A stretch of 64,000 bases of DNA from Nocardiopsis ansamitocini (GTDB lineage: Bacteria > Actinomycetota > Actinomycetes > Streptosporangiales > Streptosporangiaceae), in NCBI RefSeq assembly GCF_030268225.1, contig NZ_BSQG01000003.1, positions 94,893-158,892 of the forward strand, in the 5' to 3' direction. The position numbers and the translations under genes were made by a program. The notes below the pieces were generated by a model. It made no database searches and was not told where the DNA came from. It saw only the letters and a list, made by a program, of their open reading frames with translations. Positions 1 through 8,658 of the stretch are shown piece by piece (position 1 is the stretch's first letter; each line of letters opens with the position of its first letter).

Positions 1-184
1 CCTGCGGAACCACGGACATCTCGTCCCCCTGTTCTGCTTCGTTCGGTGAAGCCCGTGCCTCCTTCATTGCCCCCACGGCGACCTCGGCAATCCCCCCATC
101 GCCCCAGGCAGCGGACGAGCTCTTCCCCGTGTTTGCCCACCCGGTCGAAAACCGCTTGCCAGGCTGCCTATCCTTGCCAATGGA

Positions 185-3100
185 ATGAAAACGCCGCCTG
201 TTGACTCCCCGTTCACCGATCTCCGACGACGACTGCCCGAGCTGATGCCGCGCGACCGGCATCGACTCCGCCGCCGCATCGAGGGGGCCGGAAAGATCCG
301 TGATCCCAAGAAACGCCTGGCGGTCGCCAAGGCGATCACCGCCGATATCGACACCGCACTGGCACGCGTCGAGCGGCGTCGGGCCGCCGCCCCGCGGGTC
401 GACTATCCGCCGGAGCTGCCGGTCAGCCAGAAGAAGGACGACATCCTCGCTGCCGTGCGCGATCACCAGGTCGTGATCGTGGCCGGCGAGACGGGATCGG
501 GCAAGACCACCCAGCTGCCCAAGGTCTGCCTCGAACTGGGCCGCGGAGTCCTCGGCCAGATCGGCCACACCCAGCCACGCCGGCTCGCCGCACGCACCGT
601 CGCCGAGCGGATCGCGCAGGAACTGCGCACCCCGTTGGGTGAAGCGGTGGGCTACAAGGTCAGGTTCACCGACCAGTCCGGCGACGACACCCTGGTCAAA
701 CTGATGACCGACGGCATTCTGCTGGCCGAGATCCAGCAGGACCGCATGCTGCGCGCCTACGACACCCTCATCATCGACGAGGCGCACGAGCGCAGCCTCA
801 ACATCGACTTCATCCTCGGCTACCTCAAGCAACTACTGCCGCGCCGTCCCGACCTCAAGATCATCATCACCTCGGCCACCATCGACCCCGAGCGGTTCTC
901 CCGACACTTCGACGACGCCCCCATCGTGGAGGTGTCGGGGCGGACCTACCCGGTGGACGTCCGGTACCGGCCGTTGGCCGCCGAAGGCGAGGTCGAGGAC
1001 GACGAGGACGGCCCGGCCGCCGTCGACGACCGCGACCAGACACAGGGGATCTGCGACGCCGTCGACGAACTCTGCGCGGAGGGCCCCGGAGACATCCTGG
1101 TCTTCCTCAGCGGAGAGCGGGAGATCCGTGACACCGCCGACGCCCTGGACAAGCACCTGGGCCGCAGACACCCCGAGAACAGTCCGCACGCGGTCGAGGT
1201 CCTGCCTTTGTACGCGCGACTCTCCTCGGCGGAGCAGCACCGTGTCTTCCAGCCCCATACGCGGCGCCGCGTCGTGCTGGCCACCAACGTCGCCGAGACC
1301 TCGCTGACGGTCCCCGGCATCAAGTACGTCGTCGACCCCGGTACCGCGCGAATCTCGCGGTACAGCCACCGGACCAAGGTGCAGCGCCTGCCCATCGAGC
1401 GGGTCTCGCAGGCATCGGCCAACCAGCGCAAGGGACGCTGTGGACGTGTCTCGGAGGGGGTGTGCGTTCGGCTGTACTCCGAGGACGACTTCCTCTCCCG
1501 CCCGGAGTTCACCGAGCCCGAGATCCTGCGCACCAACCTCGCCTCGGTCATCCTGCAGATGTCGTCGCTGGGGCTGGGCGACATCGCCGCCTTCCCGTTC
1601 GTGGAGGGCCCCGACCACCGTCAGATCAAGGACGGTGTCTCGCTTCTGCACGAGTTGGGCGCACTGGACACCGACGAGGACGATCCGCGTCGGCGCCTCA
1701 CCCCGATGGGCCGCACACTCGCCCAGCTTCCGGTGGACCCCCGCCTGGGCCGGATGGTCCTGGAGGCGGAGAAGAACGGTTGCGCCCGCGAGGTCATGGT
1801 GATCGCCGCGGCGCTGTCCATCCAGGACCCGCGGGAGCGCCCCGTGGACAAGCAGCAGTTGGCCGCGGAGAAACACGCCCGTTTCGCCGAGAAGGAATCG
1901 GACTTCCTCTCCTATCTGAACCTGTGGAACTACCTGCGCGAGCAGCAGAAGGAACGGTCGGGCAACCAGTTCCGCAAGATGTGCAAGGCCGAGTTCCTGA
2001 ACTACCTGCGGGTTCGCGAGTGGCAGGACATCTACTCGCAGCTCAAGCAGATCGCCCGCGGCCTGGGCGTCAGCATCAACGACACCCTGCCCGACCCCCA
2101 GCGGGTCCACGTGTCGCTGCTGTCGGGGTTGCTCTCGCACGTGGGGCTCAAGGACCCGGAGAAACACGAGTACGTGGGGGCGCGTGGCGCGCGGTTCGGG
2201 ATCTTCCCGGGGTCGGCGCTGTTCAAGAAGCAGCCGCGCTGGGTGATGTCGGCCGAACTGGTGGAGACCTCGCGGCTGTGGGCCCGGGTCAACGCCCGGA
2301 TCGAGCCGGAATGGGCCGAAGACCTTGCGTCCCACCTGGTCAAACGCAGCTACAGCGAACCACATTGGGAGAAGACCCGTGGGTCGGTCATGGCCTACGA
2401 GAAGGTGACGCTCTACGGCGTCCCCATCGTGGCCCAGCGAAAGATCGACTACGGCCGGGTCGACCCGCCCGTCGCCCGGGAGCTGTTCATCCGACACGCC
2501 TTGGTCCAGGGTGAGTGGGAGACCCACCACCGCTTCTTCCACGACAACCGCACGTTGCTCGGCGAGGTCGAGGACCTGGAGCACCGTGCCCGCCGCCGCG
2601 ACATCCTCGTGGACGACGAGACGCTCTTCGACTTCTACGACCAGCGGCTGGCCCCCGAGGTCGTCTCCGCGGCGCATTTCGACAGTTGGTGGAAGCGGAC
2701 CAGGCGGGAACGCCCCGAACTTCTCGACTTCGAGAAGTCGATGCTGATCAACACCTCGGCGGCCGGGGTCAATGAGGACGACTATCCCGACTTCTGGAAT
2801 CAGGGGGACCACCGTTTCCCGCTGACCTACCAGTTCGAGCCGGGCAACGAGGCCGACGGCGTCACCGCGCACATCCCGTTGAAGGTGCTCAACCAGGTCG
2901 CGGCCGATGGTTTCGACTGGCAGATCCCGGGATTGCGCGAGGAACTGGTGACGGCTCTGCTGCGTTCGCTGCCCAAGCCCATCAGGCGTAGTTTCGTGCC
3001 GGTGCCCGACCACGCCCGCTCGGTACTGGGCAAGCTCACGCCCTACACCGAGCCGATCATCGATGCCCTCTCCCGTGAGCTGAGCGCGATGGGCGGCACC

Positions 3101-4138
3101 CGGGTATCGGCCGAGGACTGGCAACTGGACCGGGTGCCCGACCACTTGCGCATCACCTTCCGCGCGGTCGACGGCAGGGGCCGCAAGCTCGCCGAGGCAA
3201 AAGACCTGGAAGCGCTGCGGCGTAGGCTGCAGCCAAAATTGCAGAAGGCGATCTCGGCGGAGGCCGCGGGCATCGAACGCAGCGGCCTCACCTCGTGGGA
3301 CTTCGGGACGCTGCAGCGCACCTTCGAACGCCGCACGGCCGGACACGTCGTCAAGGGCTATCCGGCGCTGGTGGACGAGGGACAGAGCGCGGGGGTCCGG
3401 ATCTTCGACAACGAGGCCGCCCAGGCGCATGCCATGGTCGCCGGGACGAGGCGCATGCTTCTTCTCAACGTCCCCTCCCCGGCCGCGTTCGTGCAGCGTC
3501 ATCTCGGCAACCAGAGCAAGCTCACACTCAGCCGCAACCCTGCCGGTTCGGTCCAGGCTCTGCTCGACGACTGTGTCTCGGCCGGAGTGGACTCCCTGGT
3601 CGCCGAGGCGGGAGGCCCGGTCTGGGACGCCGATGCGTATGCCAGGTTGCACGAACACGTACGCACGGGCCTGGTGGAGCGCACGATGGCCATCGTCGCG
3701 GTGGTCGAGAAGATTCTGGCTGCTGCGCAGACCCTGGAACGGGGACTCAAGGGCACCACGAGTCTTGCGGTGCTGCCGTCGTTGGCCGACATCCAGGCCC
3801 AGTTGGCCCGACTGGTTCGACCGGGGTTCGTCACGACCACCGGTTACCCGAGGCTGGCGGACCTGGTGCGCTACCTCAGGGCAGCCGACCGCCGGCTCGC
3901 CAAACTGCCGGAGAACCCGCGGCGCGACCAGGTCGGTATGGCCAAGGTCGAGCAGATGCGCCAGGCGTATCAGCGACTGGTGGACGGGCTCGCACCGGGA
4001 GTACCTCCCGGTCCTGCCCACGAGGACATTCGTTGGATGCTGGAGGAGTTGCGGGTCAGCTATTTCGCCCAAGAGGTGGGGACGGCCTACACGGTGTCGG
4101 AGAAGCGCATTCTCAAGGCCATCGAGCAGGTCCGGTAG
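185..4138 (+). CDS. hrpA: ATP-dependent RNA helicase HrpA (DEAH box)
   Basis: Full-length 1317-residue DEAH-box helicase of the HrpA family, cytoplasmic, expected to use ATP to remodel structured RNA or ribosome complexes. Visible motifs: Walker A GETGSGKTTQ at about residue 101 (Lys107), DEAH at 198-201, SAT of motif III near 230, and QRKGRCGR (motif VI) near 415. The helicase-associated and OB-like regions follow, with the long C-terminal domain (DUF3418 in this family) beyond about residue 700. Length matches the bacterial HrpA class of about 1300 residues. The ATG at 185 lacks an obvious ribosome-binding site. Very large antisense open frames here are shadows caused by GC bias. The family assignment is secure; the physiological RNA target cannot be read from sequence. 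Confidence 0.95.
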   Translation: MKTPPVDSPFTDLRRRLPELMPRDRHRLRRRIEGAGKIRDPKKRLAVAKAITADIDTALARVERRRAAAPRVDYPPELPVSQKKDDILAAVRDHQVVIVAGETGSGKTTQLPKVCLELGRGVLGQIGHTQPRRLAARTVAERIAQELRTPLGEAVGYKVRFTDQSGDDTLVKLMTDGILLAEIQQDRMLRAYDTLIIDEAHERSLNIDFILGYLKQLLPRRPDLKIIITSATIDPERFSRHFDDAPIVEVSGRTYPVDVRYRPLAAEGEVEDDEDGPAAVDDRDQTQGICDAVDELCAEGPGDILVFLSGEREIRDTADALDKHLGRRHPENSPHAVEVLPLYARLSSAEQHRVFQPHTRRRVVLATNVAETSLTVPGIKYVVDPGTARISRYSHRTKVQRLPIERVSQASANQRKGRCGRVSEGVCVRLYSEDDFLSRPEFTEPEILRTNLASVILQMSSLGLGDIAAFPFVEGPDHRQIKDGVSLLHELGALDTDEDDPRRRLTPMGRTLAQLPVDPRLGRMVLEAEKNGCAREVMVIAAALSIQDPRERPVDKQQLAAEKHARFAEKESDFLSYLNLWNYLREQQKERSGNQFRKMCKAEFLNYLRVREWQDIYSQLKQIARGLGVSINDTLPDPQRVHVSLLSGLLSHVGLKDPEKHEYVGARGARFGIFPGSALFKKQPRWVMSAELVETSRLWARVNARIEPEWAEDLASHLVKRSYSEPHWEKTRGSVMAYEKVTLYGVPIVAQRKIDYGRVDPPVARELFIRHALVQGEWETHHRFFHDNRTLLGEVEDLEHRARRRDILVDDETLFDFYDQRLAPEVVSAAHFDSWWKRTRRERPELLDFEKSMLINTSAAGVNEDDYPDFWNQGDHRFPLTYQFEPGNEADGVTAHIPLKVLNQVAADGFDWQIPGLREELVTALLRSLPKPIRRSFVPVPDHARSVLGKLTPYTEPIIDALSRELSAMGGTRVSAEDWQLDRVPDHLRITFRAVDGRGRKLAEAKDLEALRRRLQPKLQKAISAEAAGIERSGLTSWDFGTLQRTFERRTAGHVVKGYPALVDEGQSAGVRIFDNEAAQAHAMVAGTRRMLLLNVPSPAAFVQRHLGNQSKLTLSRNPAGSVQALLDDCVSAGVDSLVAEAGGPVWDADAYARLHEHVRTGLVERTMAIVAVVEKILAAAQTLERGLKGTTSLAVLPSLADIQAQLARLVRPGFVTTTGYPRLADLVRYLRAADRRLAKLPENPRRDQVGMAKVEQMRQAYQRLVDGLAPGVPPGPAHEDIRWMLEELRVSYFAQEVGTAYTVSEKRILKAIEQVR

Positions 4139-4482
4139 ATCTTTGGGCCGTGCGGGGGCGAGGTGCCGCGCGGCCTCGGCCGGACCTCGAACACCGGATG
4201 CCGTAGGCGTCACCAGGCTCCCACCGTTCGTGACATCGCAGGTGAAGGAGCGGTTGTCCGTTGTACCGGAAAATTCGCCGGTCGGACCGCGGTAGGGATT
4301 TTCCGAAGCGCCGACGTGATTGCGTGTCGGGTTGCGAAGGGGCGCCGAACCGCTTCGGAAGAATGCACCAAAAGACGGATGATGTTTTTTCGGAAAGATG
4401 AAGAGTGATTCGGCCTCACGATCCGCGTCGGTCGAATGGTAGAAAAAAGCCGTCCGGGGATTCGGGGGCCAAGGATCGGCGG

Positions 4483-4500
4483 GAGTGACGATCGTCACTC
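4483..4500. promoter_or_regulatory. perfect 18-bp palindrome, putative operator
   Basis: GAGTGACGATCGTCACTC is identical to its reverse complement over all 18 bases, the size and symmetry of a TetR/GntR-type dimer operator. It lies about 165 bp upstream of the predicted conservon -35 element and 345 bp after hrpA. No regulator gene is adjacent, so the binding protein is unknown. Confidence 0.55.
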
Positions 4501-4664
4501 TTCATGAAAACCTAGAGTCCCTGCGGAGTGGGGCTTGCGTGGGCGACCCGCTCGGCGGCGGTGCGGAGGTCGCGCTTCGAGAGATGCGGGGCAAAGATGG
4601 CAAAAAGGAAGTTTAGGGGCTTTTGGTCGTTGTCTGCCCGGTACTTCGGAAAGCGCGCACTTCC

Positions 4665-4694
4665 CTGACCGGCTAAGGGTTTTTGTGCTAGTGT
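4665..4694 (+). promoter_or_regulatory. predicted promoter of the conservon
   Basis: CTGACC at 4665-4670 and TAGTGT at 4689-4694 are separated by 18 bp, fitting actinobacterial vegetative promoters. Transcription would start near 4701 and leave a leader of about 220 nt before the GTG of the first conservon gene. Confidence 0.45.
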
Positions 4695-4695
4695 G

Positions 4696-4723
4696 ACCGC
4701 CGATTCGGTTGTATATCGGCGGT
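4696..4723 (+). repeat. 9-bp perfect inverted repeat at the leader start
   Basis: ACCGCCGAT (4696-4704) and ATCGGCGGT (4715-4723) are perfect complements around a 10-nt loop. A second stem, AGTCGG (4727-4732) with CCGACT (4740-4745), follows directly. They could be RNA hairpins of the leader or an operator overlapping the predicted start site. Confidence 0.5.
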
Positions 4724-4923
4724 TAAAGTCGGCGTTTTACCGACTGAGTGGTGGCGATCACCGTATGATCGTTAGTCCATTCCCGGTTCGGCGAACGTTC
4801 TCTACGTGGCCGGTGCACACCATCCCGGCTGACCGGGTGGGTCGTACCTGCGTGGAGACGGTGCCGTACCGCCGATTCACCGTCGTTGGTCAGCCCCCCT
4901 GTTAACTAACGAGGAGATGTGCT

Positions 4924-6156
4924 GTGGCACAGGCGCCATCACCGGCTCAGCGCACCGATCATCCACTGTCGCACCTGATGAAGGCCGAGTCTGGCGCCTC
5001 CAACGGTTTTCGAGGCAAGGCGCTGCGTCTTCTGCGCAGACTCGGTGCTCGCTCAGGTGGACCCTCGGCCGCCCCTCAGCCGCGGGAGCCGGAGCCGAAG
5101 GAAACACCGGCTTCGATCGGTATCGCCGAGCCCGTCGCACCGGAGCCTGCTGAGCCCGCCCTGGCGGCGCCCGGCGTTCCCAGTCGCGACCTGATCAGTG
5201 AGGCCCTCGCCAGCCTTGCGATGCGCGACCTCACCCTGGTCGACTCGTTGCTGGCAGTCGTCGAGAAACTCGAGGACACCACCGAGGACCCCGAACTGCT
5301 CGAACAGCTGTTCAAGATCGACAACCTCGCCACCCGTATGCGGCGAAACGGCGAGAACCTGTTGGTCCTCGCCGGGCAGGACACCGGTGACCCGAGCCTG
5401 GAGCCGGTTCCGCTGCTGGACGTCTCCCGTGCCGCGATCTCCGAGATCAGCGACTACGACCGGGTTCGCCTGGGGCGGCTGCCCGAGATCTTCATCTCGG
5501 GCCGCATCGCCGACGACCTCAGCCACCTGCTCGCAGAGCTGATGGACAATGCCACGGCGAAGTCCCCCGACCACGCGCAGGTCGTCATCAGTGCCCAGGC
5601 CATGGCCGGCGAGCGCCTGCTGCTCACGGTCGAGGACGAGGGGATCGGAATTCCCGAGGCCAACCTGGAGGTTCTCAACAAGCGTCTCAGCGGCAGCCCG
5701 GTCCTCGACGAGCAGACCATCCGACACATGGGCCTCTACGTGGTCAGCCGCATCGCGCACCGCTACGGGCTCGAAGTCCAGTTGCAGGCGCGGGCGTTCC
5801 GCGGAATGAGTGCCCACGTCGTCGTTCCCGCGGAACTGCTCAGTGAGACCGGTCCCGTACCCGTCGCCGAGCCCGAGGAGCAGGCCCCAGTGGTGGTTCC
5901 CGACCCGATCCGGCCCGCCCAGCCGCCGCGGATGAGCCAGCGCGCCAACCCCGATGACGCGTCCGCCACGACCTCGGCCGGCCTCCCGCGCCGTGGGTCC
6001 AACCGGCCCACCGGGCCGGTCCCGGTTCTGCCGACACCGGGCTCCGCAGATGACACCGCGCGGGAGCCCGAGGACGCGGAGAGCCGAGCCGAACGCATTC
6101 GCGCCGACCTCGAGGGCTTCCTCGAGGGCGAGCGCGCCGCAACCAAAGACGAGTAG
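4924..6156 (+). CDS. cvnA: CvnA-type histidine-kinase-like ATPase
   Basis: Sensor-kinase-like ATPase, first gene of a conservon (cvnABCD), a four-gene actinobacterial cassette proposed to act like a G-protein relay at the membrane. The HATPase domain is clear: N-box ELMDNA at about 205-210, G1 box DEGIGI near 240, and GLYVVSR near 265. The last 120 residues are proline-rich and probably disordered. GTG start at 4924 is preceded by GAGGAG. At 410 residues it is shorter than usual CvnA proteins: I see no signal anchor, transmembrane segment or extracellular sensor domain before the ATPase, and no convincing phospho-accepting His box. It is therefore probably cytosolic. Confidence 0.85.
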   Translation: MAQAPSPAQRTDHPLSHLMKAESGASNGFRGKALRLLRRLGARSGGPSAAPQPREPEPKETPASIGIAEPVAPEPAEPALAAPGVPSRDLISEALASLAMRDLTLVDSLLAVVEKLEDTTEDPELLEQLFKIDNLATRMRRNGENLLVLAGQDTGDPSLEPVPLLDVSRAAISEISDYDRVRLGRLPEIFISGRIADDLSHLLAELMDNATAKSPDHAQVVISAQAMAGERLLLTVEDEGIGIPEANLEVLNKRLSGSPVLDEQTIRHMGLYVVSRIAHRYGLEVQLQARAFRGMSAHVVVPAELLSETGPVPVAEPEEQAPVVVPDPIRPAQPPRMSQRANPDDASATTSAGLPRRGSNRPTGPVPVLPTPGSADDTAREPEDAESRAERIRADLEGFLEGERAATKDE

Positions 6157-6216
6157 CGGGAGCCGGTAAAACCGGGCCCTGCGACCTCCCTCGCCACAAC
6201 CAGAAGCTGGACGGAC

Positions 6217-6642
6217 ATGGACAACCGCTTGAGTGAGAGCGCTGAGAACTTCACCTGGCTCATCTCCAACTTCGTCTCTGAGGTGCCAGGCGTCGAGCAC
6301 GCGGTCGTCGTTTCCTCCGACGGGCTGCTCCTCACCGCCTCCCGAGACTTTCCCGAGGAACACGCCGAACAGCTCGCCGCTATTGCCAGCGGCCTGCAGA
6401 GCCTTGCCGACGGAACGGCTCGGATGTTCGGGAAAGGAGACTCGGAGCAGCTCATCCTGCGCATGAGACACGGCTATCTGTTCGTCATGTCCATCAGTGA
6501 CGGTTCCTCGCTGGCCGTCCTGACCTCGGCAGAGGCCGACATGAAGATCGTCGCTTACCAGATGACGCTGCTCGTGGAGAGCGCCGGCCACGTCCTGACC
6601 CCGCAGTTGCGTACACAGCTGCGTGAGGTCGTCGTCCGTTGA
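6217..6642 (+). CDS. cvnB: Roadblock/LC7 protein, CvnB
   Basis: 141-residue Roadblock/LC7-fold protein, second conservon gene. The fold signature is visible: VSSDGLLLTASRDF near residues 32-45, followed by the central helix and the YLFVMSISDGSSLAVL strand pair. In the family these proteins dimerise and are thought to act as GTPase-regulating scaffolds between CvnA and CvnD. It starts 60 bp after cvnA at an ATG and ends just ahead of cvnC, consistent with one operon. Soluble and cytoplasmic. Confidence 0.9.
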   Translation: MDNRLSESAENFTWLISNFVSEVPGVEHAVVVSSDGLLLTASRDFPEEHAEQLAAIASGLQSLADGTARMFGKGDSEQLILRMRHGYLFVMSISDGSSLAVLTSAEADMKIVAYQMTLLVESAGHVLTPQLRTQLREVVVR

Positions 6643-6700
6643 CCGCGCTTTTCAACGGTCTCCCCATCCCGGAGCGAATCATGAAGAGGTTGCACACCCT

Positions 6701-7063
6701 ATGAGGAGCCATCGCAGGAGGCGGGGCACGCGGATCCGCCCCTACACCTTCACCGGCGGGCGAACCCGTTCGCGTCATCCGCTGATGGTGCAGACCCTTG
6801 TCTCCACCGCCGATCCCGCAAACGAGCCGCCGGCCAACCTGATGCCGGAGTCGCAGCGCATCTATGTGCTGTGCGCGGAAGCCCGCTCCGTTGCCGAAGT
6901 CGCCGCGGAGCTCAAGATTCCCTTGGGGGTGACCCAGGTGCTCCTGAGCGACCTGGCCGACCAGGGACTCGTTTACATTCACCCGACCATCACCGGGCAC
7001 AGCCCGTCTGAGAACCAAGTTCTGGAAAGGGCGCTCCGTGGCCTCGAACGTCTCTTCCAATAG
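6701..7063 (+). CDS. cvnC: DUF742 protein, CvnC
   Basis: Third conservon gene, about 120 residues, DUF742 family. The hallmark N-terminal stretch RIRPYTFTGGRTR is present at about residues 10-22. A winged-helix-like segment (SVAEVAAELKIPLGVTQVLLSDLADQGLV) follows, suggesting an HTH-derived protein-binding module. I place the start at ATG 6701, with GAAGAG upstream, rather than at the longer frame overlapping cvnB. The C-terminus overlaps the cvnD start by 26 bp, implying translational coupling. The biochemical role in the family is still poorly defined. Confidence 0.85.
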   Translation: MRSHRRRRGTRIRPYTFTGGRTRSRHPLMVQTLVSTADPANEPPANLMPESQRIYVLCAEARSVAEVAAELKIPLGVTQVLLSDLADQGLVYIHPTITGHSPSENQVLERALRGLERLFQ

Positions 7064-7634
7064 CGCTTCGTCGATGATGTCGACCAAGATCGTCATCGCG
7101 GGCGGCTTCGGCGCGGGCAAGACCACCCTGGTCGGCTCGGTGTCGGAGATCCCACCGGTCACCACCGAGGCGGTGATGACCGAGGCCAGCGTCAAGCACG
7201 ACGACACGTCCAGTACGCCGGAGAAGGTCACCACCACCGTCGCCATGGACTTCGGTCGGCTCACGCTCGACCGCGAGCTGATCATGTACATGTTCGGCAC
7301 GCCGGGCCAGGCGCGGTTCTGGTTCATGTGGGACGACCTGGTACGCGGTGCCGTCGGCGCGGTCGTCGTCGTGGACACCCGAAGACTGGCCGACTGCTTC
7401 GACGCGGTCGACTACTTCGAACGCAACCAGAACATCCCCTACGTCATCGCCTTGAACAAGTTCGACGGTGAGATCGGCTACACCATCGAGGAGATCCGCG
7501 AGGCCGTCGAGGTCGGGCCCGAGGTTCCCATCCTGGAGTTCGACGCCCGGGACCGCGCCTCTAGCGGCAACGTCCTCAAGACCCTGCTCTCCTACACGCT
7601 GTCGCGTCCGGCCCAGCCCGAACCCGTCGGCTGA
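7038..7634 (+). CDS. cvnD: Small Ras/MglA-like GTPase, CvnD
   Basis: 198-residue GTPase and last conservon gene. Motifs: P-loop GGFGAGKTT at about 22-30 (Lys28), a DFGR switch region near 70, the G3-like TPGQARFW near 90 and the guanine-specificity motif NKFDG near 140. GTG start with GGAAAGG seven bases upstream, inside the end of cvnC. In the family CvnD is the GTP-binding output component associated with CvnB and CvnC. A strong hairpin at 7655-7688 closes the operon. Confidence 0.92.
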   Translation: MASNVSSNSASSMMSTKIVIAGGFGAGKTTLVGSVSEIPPVTTEAVMTEASVKHDDTSSTPEKVTTTVAMDFGRLTLDRELIMYMFGTPGQARFWFMWDDLVRGAVGAVVVVDTRRLADCFDAVDYFERNQNIPYVIALNKFDGEIGYTIEEIREAVEVGPEVPILEFDARDRASSGNVLKTLLSYTLSRPAQPEPVG

Positions 7635-7654
7635 GCCGTCCCGACCGGTATCCC

Positions 7655-7688
7655 CGGCCCCGAGGTCCGTTCCACGGCCTCGGGGCCG
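7655..7688 (+). terminator. conservon terminator hairpin
   Basis: CGGCCCCGAGG (7655-7665) and CCTCGGGGCCG (7678-7688) form a perfect 11-bp stem with a 12-nt loop, 20 bp after the cvnD stop. A short TTG follows instead of a long U-tract, as is common in high-GC actinobacteria. Confidence 0.65.
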
Positions 7689-7828
7689 TTGCTCGTCCGG
7701 GAGGCGGGCCGCGCGTGTCGTCCGACGGCACGGAAGCGGGTGCCCGCGGGGGAGGGACTGGTGGCGGCGGTCGCGGTTCAGAGAAGATGTCCTGGCACGG
7801 AACCCGTTCTCACCCCCGAGGTTGACGA

Positions 7829-8560
7829 ATGCCCCAGGCGTACACCATGAGCACCCAGCCCGGTCTCTACCGTTTCACCGGAGCCCCTGCCGGCGCGAAC
7901 GCGAATCTCGTCTGCTTCTGCCATGCGGGAGGCGCACCCAACACCTACCAGTCCTGGGCGGCTCCCCTCGCCGGTCGTTTCCAGGTGTGGGCGGCCAGAC
8001 TGAACCCGCGCGACTTCGCCGAACTGGGCTCTACCGGCTGGGACCGCTACGCCGAGCTCCAGGCCCAGGCGCTGCTCGCCGTCGACGGGCCGATCACGCT
8101 GTACGGGCACAGCATGGGTTCGATCGCGGCTTATGAGACCGCCCGCGCGTTGCGTCGGCTCGGCAGGGACATCGACCGGCTCGTGGTCAGCGGGAGGAAC
8201 GCCCCGGATGCAGAGCACGACCACGACTTCCCCGATGACCCCATCGCCATGGTGCGGGCCGTGCACGACCGGTACGGCGGTATCCCGGAGCAGTTGTTCG
8301 ACGAGCCCGAACTGATGAAGCTGTTCGGTACCGCGATGGTCGCCGACTTCCAAACGATCCGGGCCTACACCCATGTCCCGGGAACTCCTCTTGCCGTGCC
8401 GCTCACCGTCGTCGCCGGCGAGTCCGACCCCGCGGTCACCGAGGAGGGACTACAGGCATGGTCGGCTCACACCAACGCGGAGTTTCGCCTGGAACGGGTT
8501 CAGGGCGGCCATTTCCTCACCGATATCGAACGGCCCGCGCTACTGGCCCTGCTGGACTGA
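7829..8560 (+). CDS. Type II (GrsT-like) thioesterase
   Basis: 243-residue alpha/beta hydrolase of the type II thioesterase family that releases mis-primed acyl groups from PKS/NRPS carrier proteins. The family features are present: an N-terminal LVCFCHAGG strand-turn, the nucleophile elbow GHSMG (Ser95), Asp in AGESDP near 200, and His in GGHF near 230. ATG 7829 has GAGG seven bases upstream; a second Met at codon 7 is an alternative. No PKS or NRPS gene lies in the window, so the partner synthase is elsewhere or the enzyme has another acyl substrate. Confidence 0.85.
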   Translation: MPQAYTMSTQPGLYRFTGAPAGANANLVCFCHAGGAPNTYQSWAAPLAGRFQVWAARLNPRDFAELGSTGWDRYAELQAQALLAVDGPITLYGHSMGSIAAYETARALRRLGRDIDRLVVSGRNAPDAEHDHDFPDDPIAMVRAVHDRYGGIPEQLFDEPELMKLFGTAMVADFQTIRAYTHVPGTPLAVPLTVVAGESDPAVTEEGLQAWSAHTNAEFRLERVQGGHFLTDIERPALLALLD

Positions 8561-8573
8561 TCCTTCGCTGAAG

Positions 8574-8595
8574 GGGCGCCCGTTCCGGGGCGCCC
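8574..8595 (+). terminator. GC hairpin after the thioesterase gene
   Basis: Two copies of the self-complementary octamer GGGCGCCC (8574-8581 and 8588-8595) can pair across a 6-nt loop just after the thioesterase stop. Termination is plausible but not certain. Confidence 0.4.
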
Positions 8596-8658
8596 GGGGC
8601 GACATACAGTGTCGCTGACGCCCCGGGACACCGGGGGACAGCGACGTGAAAGGCCCCC

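Larger units (their letters stand above)
4139..4923. other. 785-bp regulatory intergenic region
   Basis: No convincing coding sequence; short open frames here lack good ribosome sites and codon bias. The stretch from about 4250 to 4740 is richer in A and T than the flanking genes. It contains the 18-bp palindrome at 4483-4500, a likely promoter at 4665-4694, and at least three short inverted repeats between 4696 and 4770 that would lie in the 5' leader of the conservon mRNA. Confidence 0.6.

Noticed and set aside
833..4498. 1221-codon open frame on the minus strand opposite hrpA
   Set aside because: Low-complexity Arg/Gly/Val-rich translation with no domain; it mirrors the GC-biased third positions of hrpA, which is a secure gene.
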